Origin: Thermodesulfatator sp.
Lineage (GTDB): Bacteria; Desulfobacterota; Thermodesulfobacteria; Thermodesulfobacteriales; Thermodesulfobacteriaceae
Assembly: GCA_027036915.1 (NCBI GenBank)
Contig: JALWCD010000071.1
Span: forward strand, 1-11,893
DNA: 11,893 bases
Direction: 5' to 3'
Positions 6,205-11,893 of the stretch are shown here, in pieces. A program made the translations under genes and the position numbers. Every line of letters starts with the position of its first letter. The stretch's first letter is position 1. Below the pieces are notes generated by a model that had not been told where the DNA came from, ran no database searches, and saw nothing but the letters and a program-made list of their open reading frames with translations.

Positions 6205-6969
6205 CTACCCCTCTACCGGTAAAGTCACACTGATAACGGCCCTTATTTCGCCCTTCTTAAAACCTTCTTTTTCGAAACCCAGGGGATCTTTAGCTCCTCT
6301 GGGCTCACCATGACATTTAGCACAAAAAGCCTTATTTTTGATGGGTTTGAAATAGCGGAAAACACGCTGTTTGCCGAAGTAATCCCAGCGTGAAAAATCC
6401 GAAAGCCCACGGCGTTCAATGCTCAGGATGGCCTGAATTTCGGTCTCATCCGGACGGTTGACAGGATGGCGATATTTTAAAGCGGCCTGTTTAATTACGA
6501 TACCCGTTTTGGCTTGGAATATGAAAGCTGTTTGCCGGGCCCAAACCGCTGGTAGGAAGTACTTGAAGCCGACTCCTTCCAAATTGATTCGTTCTTGATT
6601 AATGGCTACGGCAAGCTTAGCCGCGTAAATAAAATCTTCCCAAATCTCCTTTTGTTTGGGGGTAAGGCTGTGCATTCTAGAGGCCATGGCCTCTCTCAAG
6701 GATTTCTCAAAGTAGTCCGGAGTAAAATTTTTAGGACCAGGTTTCGGGCTGTTGATCTCAGCTAAATTTCGAAACACTATCTTACGGCCTTTAATAATAG
6801 CCAAAGCCAAAGTTTCAGCCATATAGGGAACTTCCTTTACGGAGAGTTTTTTTACGAAACAGTACTCCGGAAAACCACCTCTGGTCTTCTGGACCAAGAT
6901 TTCCGTCCCCCAAGAGGAATTCCAGTTTAAGAACAAAAAGATTCCTAACAAAATCAAACTTTTAGACAT
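6205..6969 (-). CDS. Exported DUF3365 (Tll0287-like) c-type haem protein
   Basis: 254 residues. A signal peptide (1 to about 21; SKSLILLGIFLFLNW core) predicts export to the periplasm or cell surface. The body matches the DUF3365/Tll0287-like sensory domain: Y-F-L-P-A-V-W-A-R (137-145), KYRHPVNRPDETE (165-177), and near the end CAKCH (216-220) followed by the typical DPLGFEKEGFKKGEIRAVISV (228-247). CxxCH is the covalent c-haem site. In this family the domain is usually the sensing part of a membrane kinase or chemoreceptor. Here no membrane anchor or output domain follows, so it stands alone. A redox, gas or haem-based sensing or electron-carrier role is inferred. It lies 62 bases upstream of paaK in the same direction. 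Its base composition is AT-richer than its neighbours, a possible sign of transfer. Confidence 0.8.
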   Translation of the reverse strand: MSKSLILLGIFLFLNWNSSWGTEILVQKTRGGFPEYCFVKKLSVKEVPYMAETLALAIIKGRKIVFRNLAEINSPKPGPKNFTPDYFEKSLREAMASRMHSLTPKQKEIWEDFIYAAKLAVAINQERINLEGVGFKYFLPAVWARQTAFIFQAKTGIVIKQAALKYRHPVNRPDETEIQAILSIERRGLSDFSRWDYFGKQRVFRYFKPIKNKAFCAKCHGEPRGAKDPLGFEKEGFKKGEIRAVISVTLPVEG

Positions 6970-7104
6970 ATATTACCCCCTAACGATTCAAATATATCAA
7001 TATATCCAAATGGCCTAGAGTTTATATTTTACCTCGGTTCCCTCCGGGAGAAAGATCTAGAAGTCTGCTTTACAAGTTAAAATCGAGGTTTTAGTTTATG
7101 GAGC

Positions 7105-7680
7105 ATGCAGAGCTACTATCGTCTGGCCAAAAGTCTATTCGAGGCCGCCATGCTCAAGCGCCTGAAGCGCACCGGTTACGCCTATCTCGGCACCGGGGAG
7201 GAATCGGTGGCCGCTCACAGTTTCGGCGTGATTTATGCCGCCTGGATGCTGGCCTCCATGGTTCCAGAGGCCGACACCGAGAAGGTCATCAAGATGGCTA
7301 TCCTGCACGACCTCGCCGAGGCCCGCATCGGAGACCTCAATTCGGTGAACAAACTCTACGATACCGCCGATGAGGAAAGAGCCTTCTCCGACGCGCTCTC
7401 GGGCCTGCCTTTCGAAAACGAGGCCCTAGGGCTCGTGCGGGAATACCTGGCCCAGGAAAGCCTTGAGGCCCGGCTGGCCCACGATGCCGACCAGATTGAC
7501 CTCATCGTGATGCTCAAGGAACAGAAGGACCTGGGCAACCCCTACGCCCCGAGGTGGCTGGCCTATGCCCGGAAGAGACTCAAGACCGAGGCCGGACGCC
7601 GGCTGGCCGAGGCCGTGCTTGAGACCGACTGGGCCTCCTGGTGGCTTGACGAATTCGTGGCCCGAGATGACAAGGCCTGA
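7105..7680 (+). CDS. HD-domain phosphohydrolase (YfbR/HDDC2-like)
   Basis: 191 residues. The N-terminal helix with LKRTG (20-24) and ESVAAHSFGV (33-42, H38) is typical of the HDDC2/YfbR branch, whose studied members remove phosphate from deoxynucleoside 5'-monophosphates. HDLAEARIGD (68-77) supplies the metal-binding His-Asp pair, and HDADQID (126-132) the last Asp. All metal ligands are present, so an active nucleotidase-type enzyme is likely, though the substrate is inferred. The 7105 start has only a weak GGAG one base upstream. A second ATG at 7150 has a better spaced GAGG but would remove part of the conserved first helix, so I keep 7105. It opens a run of seven overlapping genes and shares 14 bases with the next. 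The intergenic space before it (6970-7104) is AT-rich. Confidence 0.85.
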   Translation: MQSYYRLAKSLFEAAMLKRLKRTGYAYLGTGEESVAAHSFGVIYAAWMLASMVPEADTEKVIKMAILHDLAEARIGDLNSVNKLYDTADEERAFSDALSGLPFENEALGLVREYLAQESLEARLAHDADQIDLIVMLKEQKDLGNPYAPRWLAYARKRLKTEAGRRLAEAVLETDWASWWLDEFVARDDKA

Positions 7681-8617
7681 ACTTTCGCTCTGCAGCCGCT
7701 GCGGGCGCTGTCTTTCCGTATGTCCCACCTACCGGGAAACCGCCCTGGAGACCCACTCCCCCAGGGGACGCCTCTTCCTCCTCTCCCGCGGCCTTAAGGA
7801 TCACCCGGCGATAAAAAGCTGCCTGCGCTGCGGAAGCTGCGAGACGGTCTGTCCCAACCGGATCCCGCTCGCCGAAAATCTGTGCCTGGAGCCCCCGGGA
7901 TTCCCCCAGATTCCACCCCTGATCTGGGAAAAGATCCTCACCGGATTTCTCTCCCCAGAAAAAAGAGACCCCCCCTCCGCCGGGGAACCGTTGATCTTGC
8001 TCTCCTGCGGGGCGACGAAGCTTTACCCCCGGGCGGTAAAAAAACTGAGGATCTACCTCAAAAACCTGGGATTTAACCCGGCGGAAACCCCGCCCCTCTG
8101 CTGCGGGCTGCCCCTGCTTTCCCTGGAACAAAAGCGGGCTTTTTTGAGGGTGGCCGAAAAAAACCTCCTTTACCTTGCGAAAACGAAAGGCCCCCTTGTC
8201 ACCCTCTGCGCTTCCTGTCTCTGGACCCTCCGGCGACTCTATCCCCTGTTTTTTCGGGATACCGAACTTGAAGATCTTTCTAAAGATTTATCTTTAAGAG
8301 TTTATGAAATCGGGCAATTTTTAAGTTTTATAAAAGAAAGAGTTTTTCTCCCCGCAGAAGTGGGCTTTCATGTGCCCTGTCATCTGCGCGGGGAAGCCCT
8401 GGGGGTGAGCGGGGCAAGGCTTGAGGCCTGTTGCGGTTCCGCCCAACCGAAAAGCCTCTGGCAAAAAGAGATGCCTTTTTTCCTCCGGGAGAAACTACTT
8501 AAGGGCCGGGCTCTCCGGGCCCTTGCCACGGCCTGTACCGGTTGCTATCTTAAATTAAAACGGACCCTCAAAGCCCCTCCGGAAGTAAAGCACTGGGTGG
8601 AGTTTTTGGGTGTTTGA
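7667..8617 (+). CDS. (Fe-S)-binding CCG-domain oxidoreductase subunit, GlcF/HdrD-like
   Basis: 316 residues. Two 4Fe-4S motifs lie at the N-terminus: C9-x2-C12-x2-C15-x3-C19-P and C52-x2-C55-x2-C58-x3-C62-P. Two CCG-type cysteine modules follow: CGATK near 114, CCG (145-147) and CASC (181-184); then PCH (237-239), CCG (255-257) and CTGC (290-293). This is the architecture of glycolate oxidase subunit GlcF, LutA-type and heterodisulfide reductase D-type electron-transfer subunits, but at 316 residues it is shorter than GlcF (about 400). No FAD-linked partner subunit is in the window, so the electron donor is unknown. I start at ATG 7667, inside the end of the HD gene; an earlier in-frame ATG at 7565 would overlap that gene by more than 100 bases. 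A short AT-rich patch lies at about 8280-8345. Confidence 0.85.
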   Translation: MTRPELSLCSRCGRCLSVCPTYRETALETHSPRGRLFLLSRGLKDHPAIKSCLRCGSCETVCPNRIPLAENLCLEPPGFPQIPPLIWEKILTGFLSPEKRDPPSAGEPLILLSCGATKLYPRAVKKLRIYLKNLGFNPAETPPLCCGLPLLSLEQKRAFLRVAEKNLLYLAKTKGPLVTLCASCLWTLRRLYPLFFRDTELEDLSKDLSLRVYEIGQFLSFIKERVFLPAEVGFHVPCHLRGEALGVSGARLEACCGSAQPKSLWQKEMPFFLREKLLKGRALRALATACTGCYLKLKRTLKAPPEVKHWVEFLGV

Positions 8618-9539
8618 GCCTTCTTATCTGAGACTCATTGACTCCGGGGAGATCGACCGCCGGATAGAGGCCCTTTATGCCCGGATGAGTCCCTGTATGC
8701 TCTGTCCCAACGAGTGCGGGGTGGATCGTCTCTCGGGCGAAAAAGGGCTTTGCCGGGTGGGCAATCGCCCCATGGTTTCGAGCTACGGTCCGCATTTCGG
8801 GGAGGAAGACCCCCTGGTGGGCTTCGGCGGATCCGGGACCATCTTCTTTACCTACTGCAATATGGCCTGTGTTTATTGTCAGAACTGGGAAATCAGTCAC
8901 CTGGGAGAAGGAGAAGAAATCTCGGTGGAGGACCTGGCTCGCATCATGCTCCTCCTCCAGGCCCGGGGATGCCACAACATAAACCTGGTTACTCCCACCC
9001 ACCAGGTGCCCTTCATCGTGGAAGCCCTGAAACTGGCCGCCCGGGACGGTCTCCGCCTTCCGCTGGTTTACAACTGCGGAGGGTATGAAGCGGTGGAAAC
9101 CCTGCGCCTGCTGGAAGGCCTGGTGGACATCTACATGCCCGATTTCAAGTACGCCGACGAAAAGATAGCCTTCAAACTCTCCAAGGTCACGGATTATCCC
9201 CGGGTGGCCCGGAAGGCCCTGAAGGAGATGCACCGCCAGGTGGGAGACCTGGTGATAGAAGATGGTCTGGCGGTGAGGGGGCTTCTGGTGCGGCATCTGG
9301 TCCTTCCGGGGGGCCTTTCCGGCACGCGAGAGGTCCTGGAATTCCTTGCCCGGGAAATCTCTACTGAAACCTATGTCAACCTTATGGACCAGTATCGTCC
9401 CTGCGGAGACGCCTGGAAATATCCCCCGCTTGATAGAGGGCTTACCCGCGAGGAATACCAGGAGGCCCTGGCTGCGGCCGAAGAGGTGGGGCTGAGGAGG
9501 CTCGACCGGAAAAGGGCCCGGTTCGTTTTTGAAATATGA
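8610..9539 (+). CDS. PflX-like radical SAM protein (PflA family)
   Basis: 309 residues. The radical SAM motif is C83-x3-C87-x2-C90 within YCNMACVYCQNWE. An N-terminal set, C29-x2-C32-x3-C36 and C48, is a further conserved cysteine group of the COG1313/PflX branch and may bind a second metal centre. GGSGTIFF (73-80) precedes the cluster, and YNCGGYE, MPDFKYAD and YRPCGDAWKYP are family blocks. PflX resembles pyruvate formate-lyase activating enzyme, but its target is not established. No glycyl-radical enzyme is in the window. The start is GTG at 8610, with GGAG (8599-8602) 7 bases upstream, overlapping the previous stop by 8 bases. Cytoplasmic and oxygen-sensitive, consistent with an anaerobe. 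Confidence 0.9.
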   Translation: MFEPSYLRLIDSGEIDRRIEALYARMSPCMLCPNECGVDRLSGEKGLCRVGNRPMVSSYGPHFGEEDPLVGFGGSGTIFFTYCNMACVYCQNWEISHLGEGEEISVEDLARIMLLLQARGCHNINLVTPTHQVPFIVEALKLAARDGLRLPLVYNCGGYEAVETLRLLEGLVDIYMPDFKYADEKIAFKLSKVTDYPRVARKALKEMHRQVGDLVIEDGLAVRGLLVRHLVLPGGLSGTREVLEFLAREISTETYVNLMDQYRPCGDAWKYPPLDRGLTREEYQEALAAAEEVGLRRLDRKRARFVFEI

Positions 9540-10180
9540 GGATTTTTGCCGTTGGAGATATCCACGGTTGCGCCGAAGCCCTGGAAAGATTGCTCGAAAA
9601 ACTTCCCTTCGATCCGGAAGAGGATCTTCTGATCTTCCTGGGAGACTACATCGACCGGGGGCCGGAACCCCGAAGGGTGATCGAAATGGTGAAGGCCTTA
9701 AGGGATCGCCATCCGGAAAGGGTGGTCGCCCTTTCCGGAAACCACGAATGGATGTTTAAGCGTTATCTCAAAGGGATAGAGACCGAAGTCTTTCTCTTTA
9801 ACGGGGGTGAGGCCACCCTCAGGGATTATTATCGAAACGGTCGCCTGGACATTCCGGAGGATCACCTCTCCTTTCTCGAGAGTCTCCCCCTCTATTACGA
9901 AACCGCGGATTATTTTTTTGTGCATGCCGGAGTGCGCCCGGAAAGACCCCTTCGAGCCCAGGAGGAGGAAGACCTTCTCTGGATAAGGGAAGGTTTTTAT
10001 TACTACCCCGGTCGTTTTCCCAAAAAGATCGTTTTCGGACACACCCCTTTTCCGGAGCCCCTTATTCTTTCCGACCGGCTCGGTATCGATACCGGCTGTG
10101 TTTATGGCGGAAGGCTCACCGCCATTGAGCTTCCGGAAGAAAAAATTTACCAGGTGGAATGCCTCAGGAGGTGGCCATGA
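9536..10180 (+). CDS. PPP-family metallophosphoesterase (Ser/Thr phosphatase or ApaH-like)
   Basis: 214 residues. All signature motifs are present: GDIHG (7-11), GDYIDRG (36-42), GNHE (68-71), HAG (130-132) and GHTP (168-171), followed by IDTGCVYGG (184-192). This is the layout of small bacterial PPP enzymes such as PrpA/PrpB, lambda phosphatase and ApaH. The sequence alone does not separate protein phosphatase from diadenosine tetraphosphate hydrolase activity, so I give no symbol. It starts with the ATGA overlap on the radical SAM gene's stop and has no strong ribosome binding site of its own, so it probably depends on re-initiation. The next gene begins inside its stop codon. Confidence 0.88.
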   Translation: MRIFAVGDIHGCAEALERLLEKLPFDPEEDLLIFLGDYIDRGPEPRRVIEMVKALRDRHPERVVALSGNHEWMFKRYLKGIETEVFLFNGGEATLRDYYRNGRLDIPEDHLSFLESLPLYYETADYFFVHAGVRPERPLRAQEEEDLLWIREGFYYYPGRFPKKIVFGHTPFPEPLILSDRLGIDTGCVYGGRLTAIELPEEKIYQVECLRRWP

Positions 10181-10698
10181 GTGTGGTCTTTGACGACTAC
10201 GACGACGAATATTATGAAAGACGACCTTCCTGGCGAGAAATAGATCGTCGGCGGGATCGCAGCCCCCACACCCGTTTGAGGGAAAAACACGAAAGGCAGG
10301 GCCTGGAAAAGACCCTGGCCCGTTCTAGCTGGCTTAAGGAAAAGTATCTTCGGGAGGTAGAGAAACTTTTTTCCGGAAAAAAGGGGACTCCAGAACACGA
10401 AAAGGCCCTCAAAAAGCTCCAGAACGCTTATGGCACCAGACGTTTTACCAAAGTAGCCCGGGATTACGTGCGGGAGTATGGTTTGCCCGAAGACTGGAGC
10501 ACCCTGCTCCTGTTGCTGGAGGTGAGTGACGAAAATCTGATCTGCGAGACCCTGGAGAGCCTCCGCCGCCTGGCTCCGGAACGCAGCCCCATCGAAAGAC
10601 AGGGCTTTCTGGCCAAAGTTCGCAGTCTTTTGCTGGTGACGGAAAGCGCGCGGGTGCGGGCCTGTGCGGAAAAGATCCTGGCGGAGGCCGGCCCGTGA
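10177..10698 (+). CDS. Unrecognised alpha-helical protein in the xerD-cca operon
   Basis: 173 residues; I do not recognise the family. The N-terminus (1-45) is highly charged, with an acidic FDDYDDEYYE patch followed by Arg-rich SWREIDRRRDRSPHTRLREKH, and looks disordered. Residues 46-100 are basic helices (LKEKYLREVEKLF, HEKALKKLQNAYG). Residues 105-170 are amphipathic helices resembling HEAT-type or armadillo-like pairs (LLLLLEVSDENLICETLESLRRL, ARVRACAEKILAEAG). No signal peptide or membrane helix, so cytoplasmic; nucleic-acid or protein binding is possible. The start at 10177 has GGAGG (10167-10171) 5 bases upstream and shares ATGA with the phosphatase stop. An upstream in-frame ATG at 10159 is less well placed. 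Its stop overlaps the GTG start of xerD. Confidence 0.7.
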   Translation: MSVVFDDYDDEYYERRPSWREIDRRRDRSPHTRLREKHERQGLEKTLARSSWLKEKYLREVEKLFSGKKGTPEHEKALKKLQNAYGTRRFTKVARDYVREYGLPEDWSTLLLLLEVSDENLICETLESLRRLAPERSPIERQGFLAKVRSLLLVTESARVRACAEKILAEAGP

Positions 10699-11582
10699 AG
10701 CGCATCCTGGAAGAATTCCTGACTCATCTGGAGCTGGAGAAAAATCTGGCTCCCAACACCCTGGCGGCTTACGCCCGGGACCTTCGGGATTTTCAGAGTT
10801 TTCTCGAAAAACGAGGGATAAAAAATTTCGAAGAGGTCGAAGCGGAGGAGGTTCTGCTTTTTATGGAAGACCTGCGACGCCGCGGACTTTCGGCTCGAAG
10901 TCTAGCCCGGAAGCTTTCAGCTTTGAAGACCTTTTATCGCTATCTGGAACTGGAAAGAGGCCTTAAACGAAACCCCCTTCTTCTCGTGGAAGGTCCAAAG
11001 CTTCCCCGCACGCTGCCCAAGGTGCTCACGGTGGAGGAAGTGGAAAGGCTCATTTCGGCTCCCGACCTCTCCACCCCGCAGGGTCTGAGGGACCGGGCCA
11101 TGCTCGAGACCCTTTACGCCACCGGGATGAGAGTTTCGGAGCTCGTAAGGCTCACCTTTGCCCAGCTCAATCTTTCGGCCGGTTTTGTGCGGGTCTACGG
11201 TAAGGGTTCCAAGGAGAGGCTGGTTCCTCTGGGGGATCTGGCCCGGGAATACCTGGAAAGATACTTAAAGGAAGCCCGTCCCCTTCTGGCCCGGGGGCAG
11301 GATTCTCCTTTCGTATTTTTGAACCGCAAGGGGCGTCCCCTCACCCGACAGCGCTTCTGGCAGATCATCAAGGAGTACGCCCGGATGGTCGGCATCACCA
11401 AAGAGATCTCTCCCCACGTGCTCCGCCATTCCTTTGCCACTCACCTCCTTGAGGGCGGGGCCGATCTGCGGGCGGTCCAGATGATGCTGGGGCATGCCAG
11501 CCTTTCCACCACCCAGATTTACACCCATCTTGATCTCCGCAAACTGAGAGATCTCCATGAAAAACACCACCCCCGCGGTTAA
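10695..11582 (+). CDS. xerD: Tyrosine recombinase XerD
   Basis: 295 residues, normal length for Xer recombinases. The N-terminal SAM-like DNA-binding domain spans about 1-85 and the catalytic domain about 110-290. Catalytic residues are R146 (TGMRVSEL), K170 (GKGSKERLVP), H241 and R244 (HVLRHSF), H267 (LGHASLSTTQ) and Y276 (IYTHLD), so the active site is complete. The C-terminal LHEKHHPRG matches the XerD end more than XerC, which with the QIYTHL context makes XerD the better name. It resolves chromosome dimers at dif together with XerC. The start is GTG at 10695, with GGAGG (10683-10687) 7 bases upstream, sharing GTGA with the preceding stop. It is part of the overlapping operon, so it is a housekeeping enzyme rather than an element integrase. 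Confidence 0.92.
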   Translation: MKRILEEFLTHLELEKNLAPNTLAAYARDLRDFQSFLEKRGIKNFEEVEAEEVLLFMEDLRRRGLSARSLARKLSALKTFYRYLELERGLKRNPLLLVEGPKLPRTLPKVLTVEEVERLISAPDLSTPQGLRDRAMLETLYATGMRVSELVRLTFAQLNLSAGFVRVYGKGSKERLVPLGDLAREYLERYLKEARPLLARGQDSPFVFLNRKGRPLTRQRFWQIIKEYARMVGITKEISPHVLRHSFATHLLEGGADLRAVQMMLGHASLSTTQIYTHLDLRKLRDLHEKHHPRG

Positions 11583-11893
11583 GCCCTTTCCCTATTCGAA
11601 GCTCCTCAGGTCCGTAAAGGCCCCGGAGGTCCTTCTGGCGGCCTCGGAGGTGGGGGCGGAGCTGGGCCGAAACCTTTATCTCGTGGGGGGGCCGGTTCGG
11701 GATTTCTTTCTGGGCCGGCCCGTAGAGGATCTGGATCTGGTGGTGGAGGGGCCGGCGGAACCGGTGGCCCGGACCCTGGCCGAAAAGCTCGGGGGCCGAA
11801 TCCAGGCCCGCTCCCCTTTCGAGACCTTCAAAATCCGGTATGCCGGGGGAGAGGTGGATCTCGCCATGGCCCGCAAAGAGGTCTACCCCGAAC
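11557..11893 (+). CDS. CCA tRNA nucleotidyltransferase / poly(A) polymerase head domain (partial, runs off the window)
   Basis: The ATG at 11557 lies inside the 3' end of xerD (26-base overlap, different frame), and the frame stays open to the window end (112 codons). The translation contains LYLVGGPVRDFFLGR followed by EDLDLVVEG. This is the nucleotidyltransferase G-G-x-V-R-D signature with the catalytic D-L-D metal-binding pair, and ARSPFETFKIRYAGGEVDLAMARKE continues the typical head domain. The role is addition of CCA to tRNA 3' ends or poly(A) tailing; the fragment cannot separate the two. The tRNA-Lys in this window lacks encoded CCA. Only a weak ribosome binding site (GAGAG, about 11546) is seen, so coupling to xerD is likely. 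The C-terminal RNA-binding part is beyond the window. Confidence 0.88.
   Translation, partial: MKNTTPAVKPFPYSKLLRSVKAPEVLLAASEVGAELGRNLYLVGGPVRDFFLGRPVEDLDLVVEGPAEPVARTLAEKLGGRIQARSPFETFKIRYAGGEVDLAMARKEVYPE

Noticed and set aside
7069..7097. Possible promoter TTTACA - 17 bases - TAGTTT before the HD gene
   Set aside because: The -10 box is poor, and the start site would fall on or after the start codon.
1..11893. CRISPR array
   Set aside because: No regularly spaced repeat array is visible; the only short direct repeats (3732-3779) have a 4-base gap between 22-bp copies.

Overview
The window looks like a chromosomal segment of a moderately GC-rich anaerobic bacterium. A deep-branching thermophilic sulfur/sulfate metaboliser (Thermodesulfobacteriota-like) is my best guess. 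This rests on gene content: phenylacetate-CoA ligase paired with an ACT-domain protein, a PflX-type radical SAM protein, a CCG-domain iron-sulfur protein, a DUF3365 c-haem protein and a CFI-box-CTERM surface protein. Protein sequences are also rich in E, R, K and L. The taxonomic call is an inference.

Layout. (1) 1-314 is a non-coding, G-rich leader with competing hairpins. (2) 315-1988 (+) is an exported CFI-box-CTERM surface protein whose first ~215 codons are AT-rich and whose remainder is GC-rich. A GC-rich hairpin at 2001-2032 separates it from a convergent AAA-ATPase-like/PD-(D/E)XK gene at 2037-3581 (-). (3) 3582-4377 is accessory or decayed sequence. Two inverted repeats (3653-3675 and 4263-4282) bracket direct repeats, an intact tRNA-Lys(UUU) with its own promoter, and a broken IS3-like transposase fragment. 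(4) 4378-6969 (-) holds a secreted c-haem DUF3365 protein, phenylacetate-CoA ligase and a tandem-ACT protein, all in one direction. The last two are separated by 4 bases and probably translationally coupled. (5) 7105-11893 (+) is a seven-gene run with every junction overlapping: HD-domain phosphohydrolase, CCG iron-sulfur protein, PflX-like radical SAM protein, metallophosphoesterase, an unrecognised 173-residue alpha-helical protein, XerD recombinase, and a CCA-adding enzyme/poly(A) polymerase cut by the window end.

How the parts fit. The ligase and ACT pair belongs to aryl-acid (phenylacetate-type) activation and probably to amino-acid-derived aryl acetate metabolism. The seven-gene run mixes housekeeping (XerD, CCA enzyme) with two iron-sulfur enzymes, a nucleotide-type phosphohydrolase and a phosphatase, so its joint purpose is not obvious. 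The tRNA-Lys has no encoded CCA, so it depends on CCA addition.

The most unusual items are the tRNA-Lys lying between IS-like inverted repeats, the mosaic surface protein with an abrupt composition break, the AT-rich block covering the 5' part of paaK and the haem protein gene, and the unrecognised protein inside the overlapping operon.
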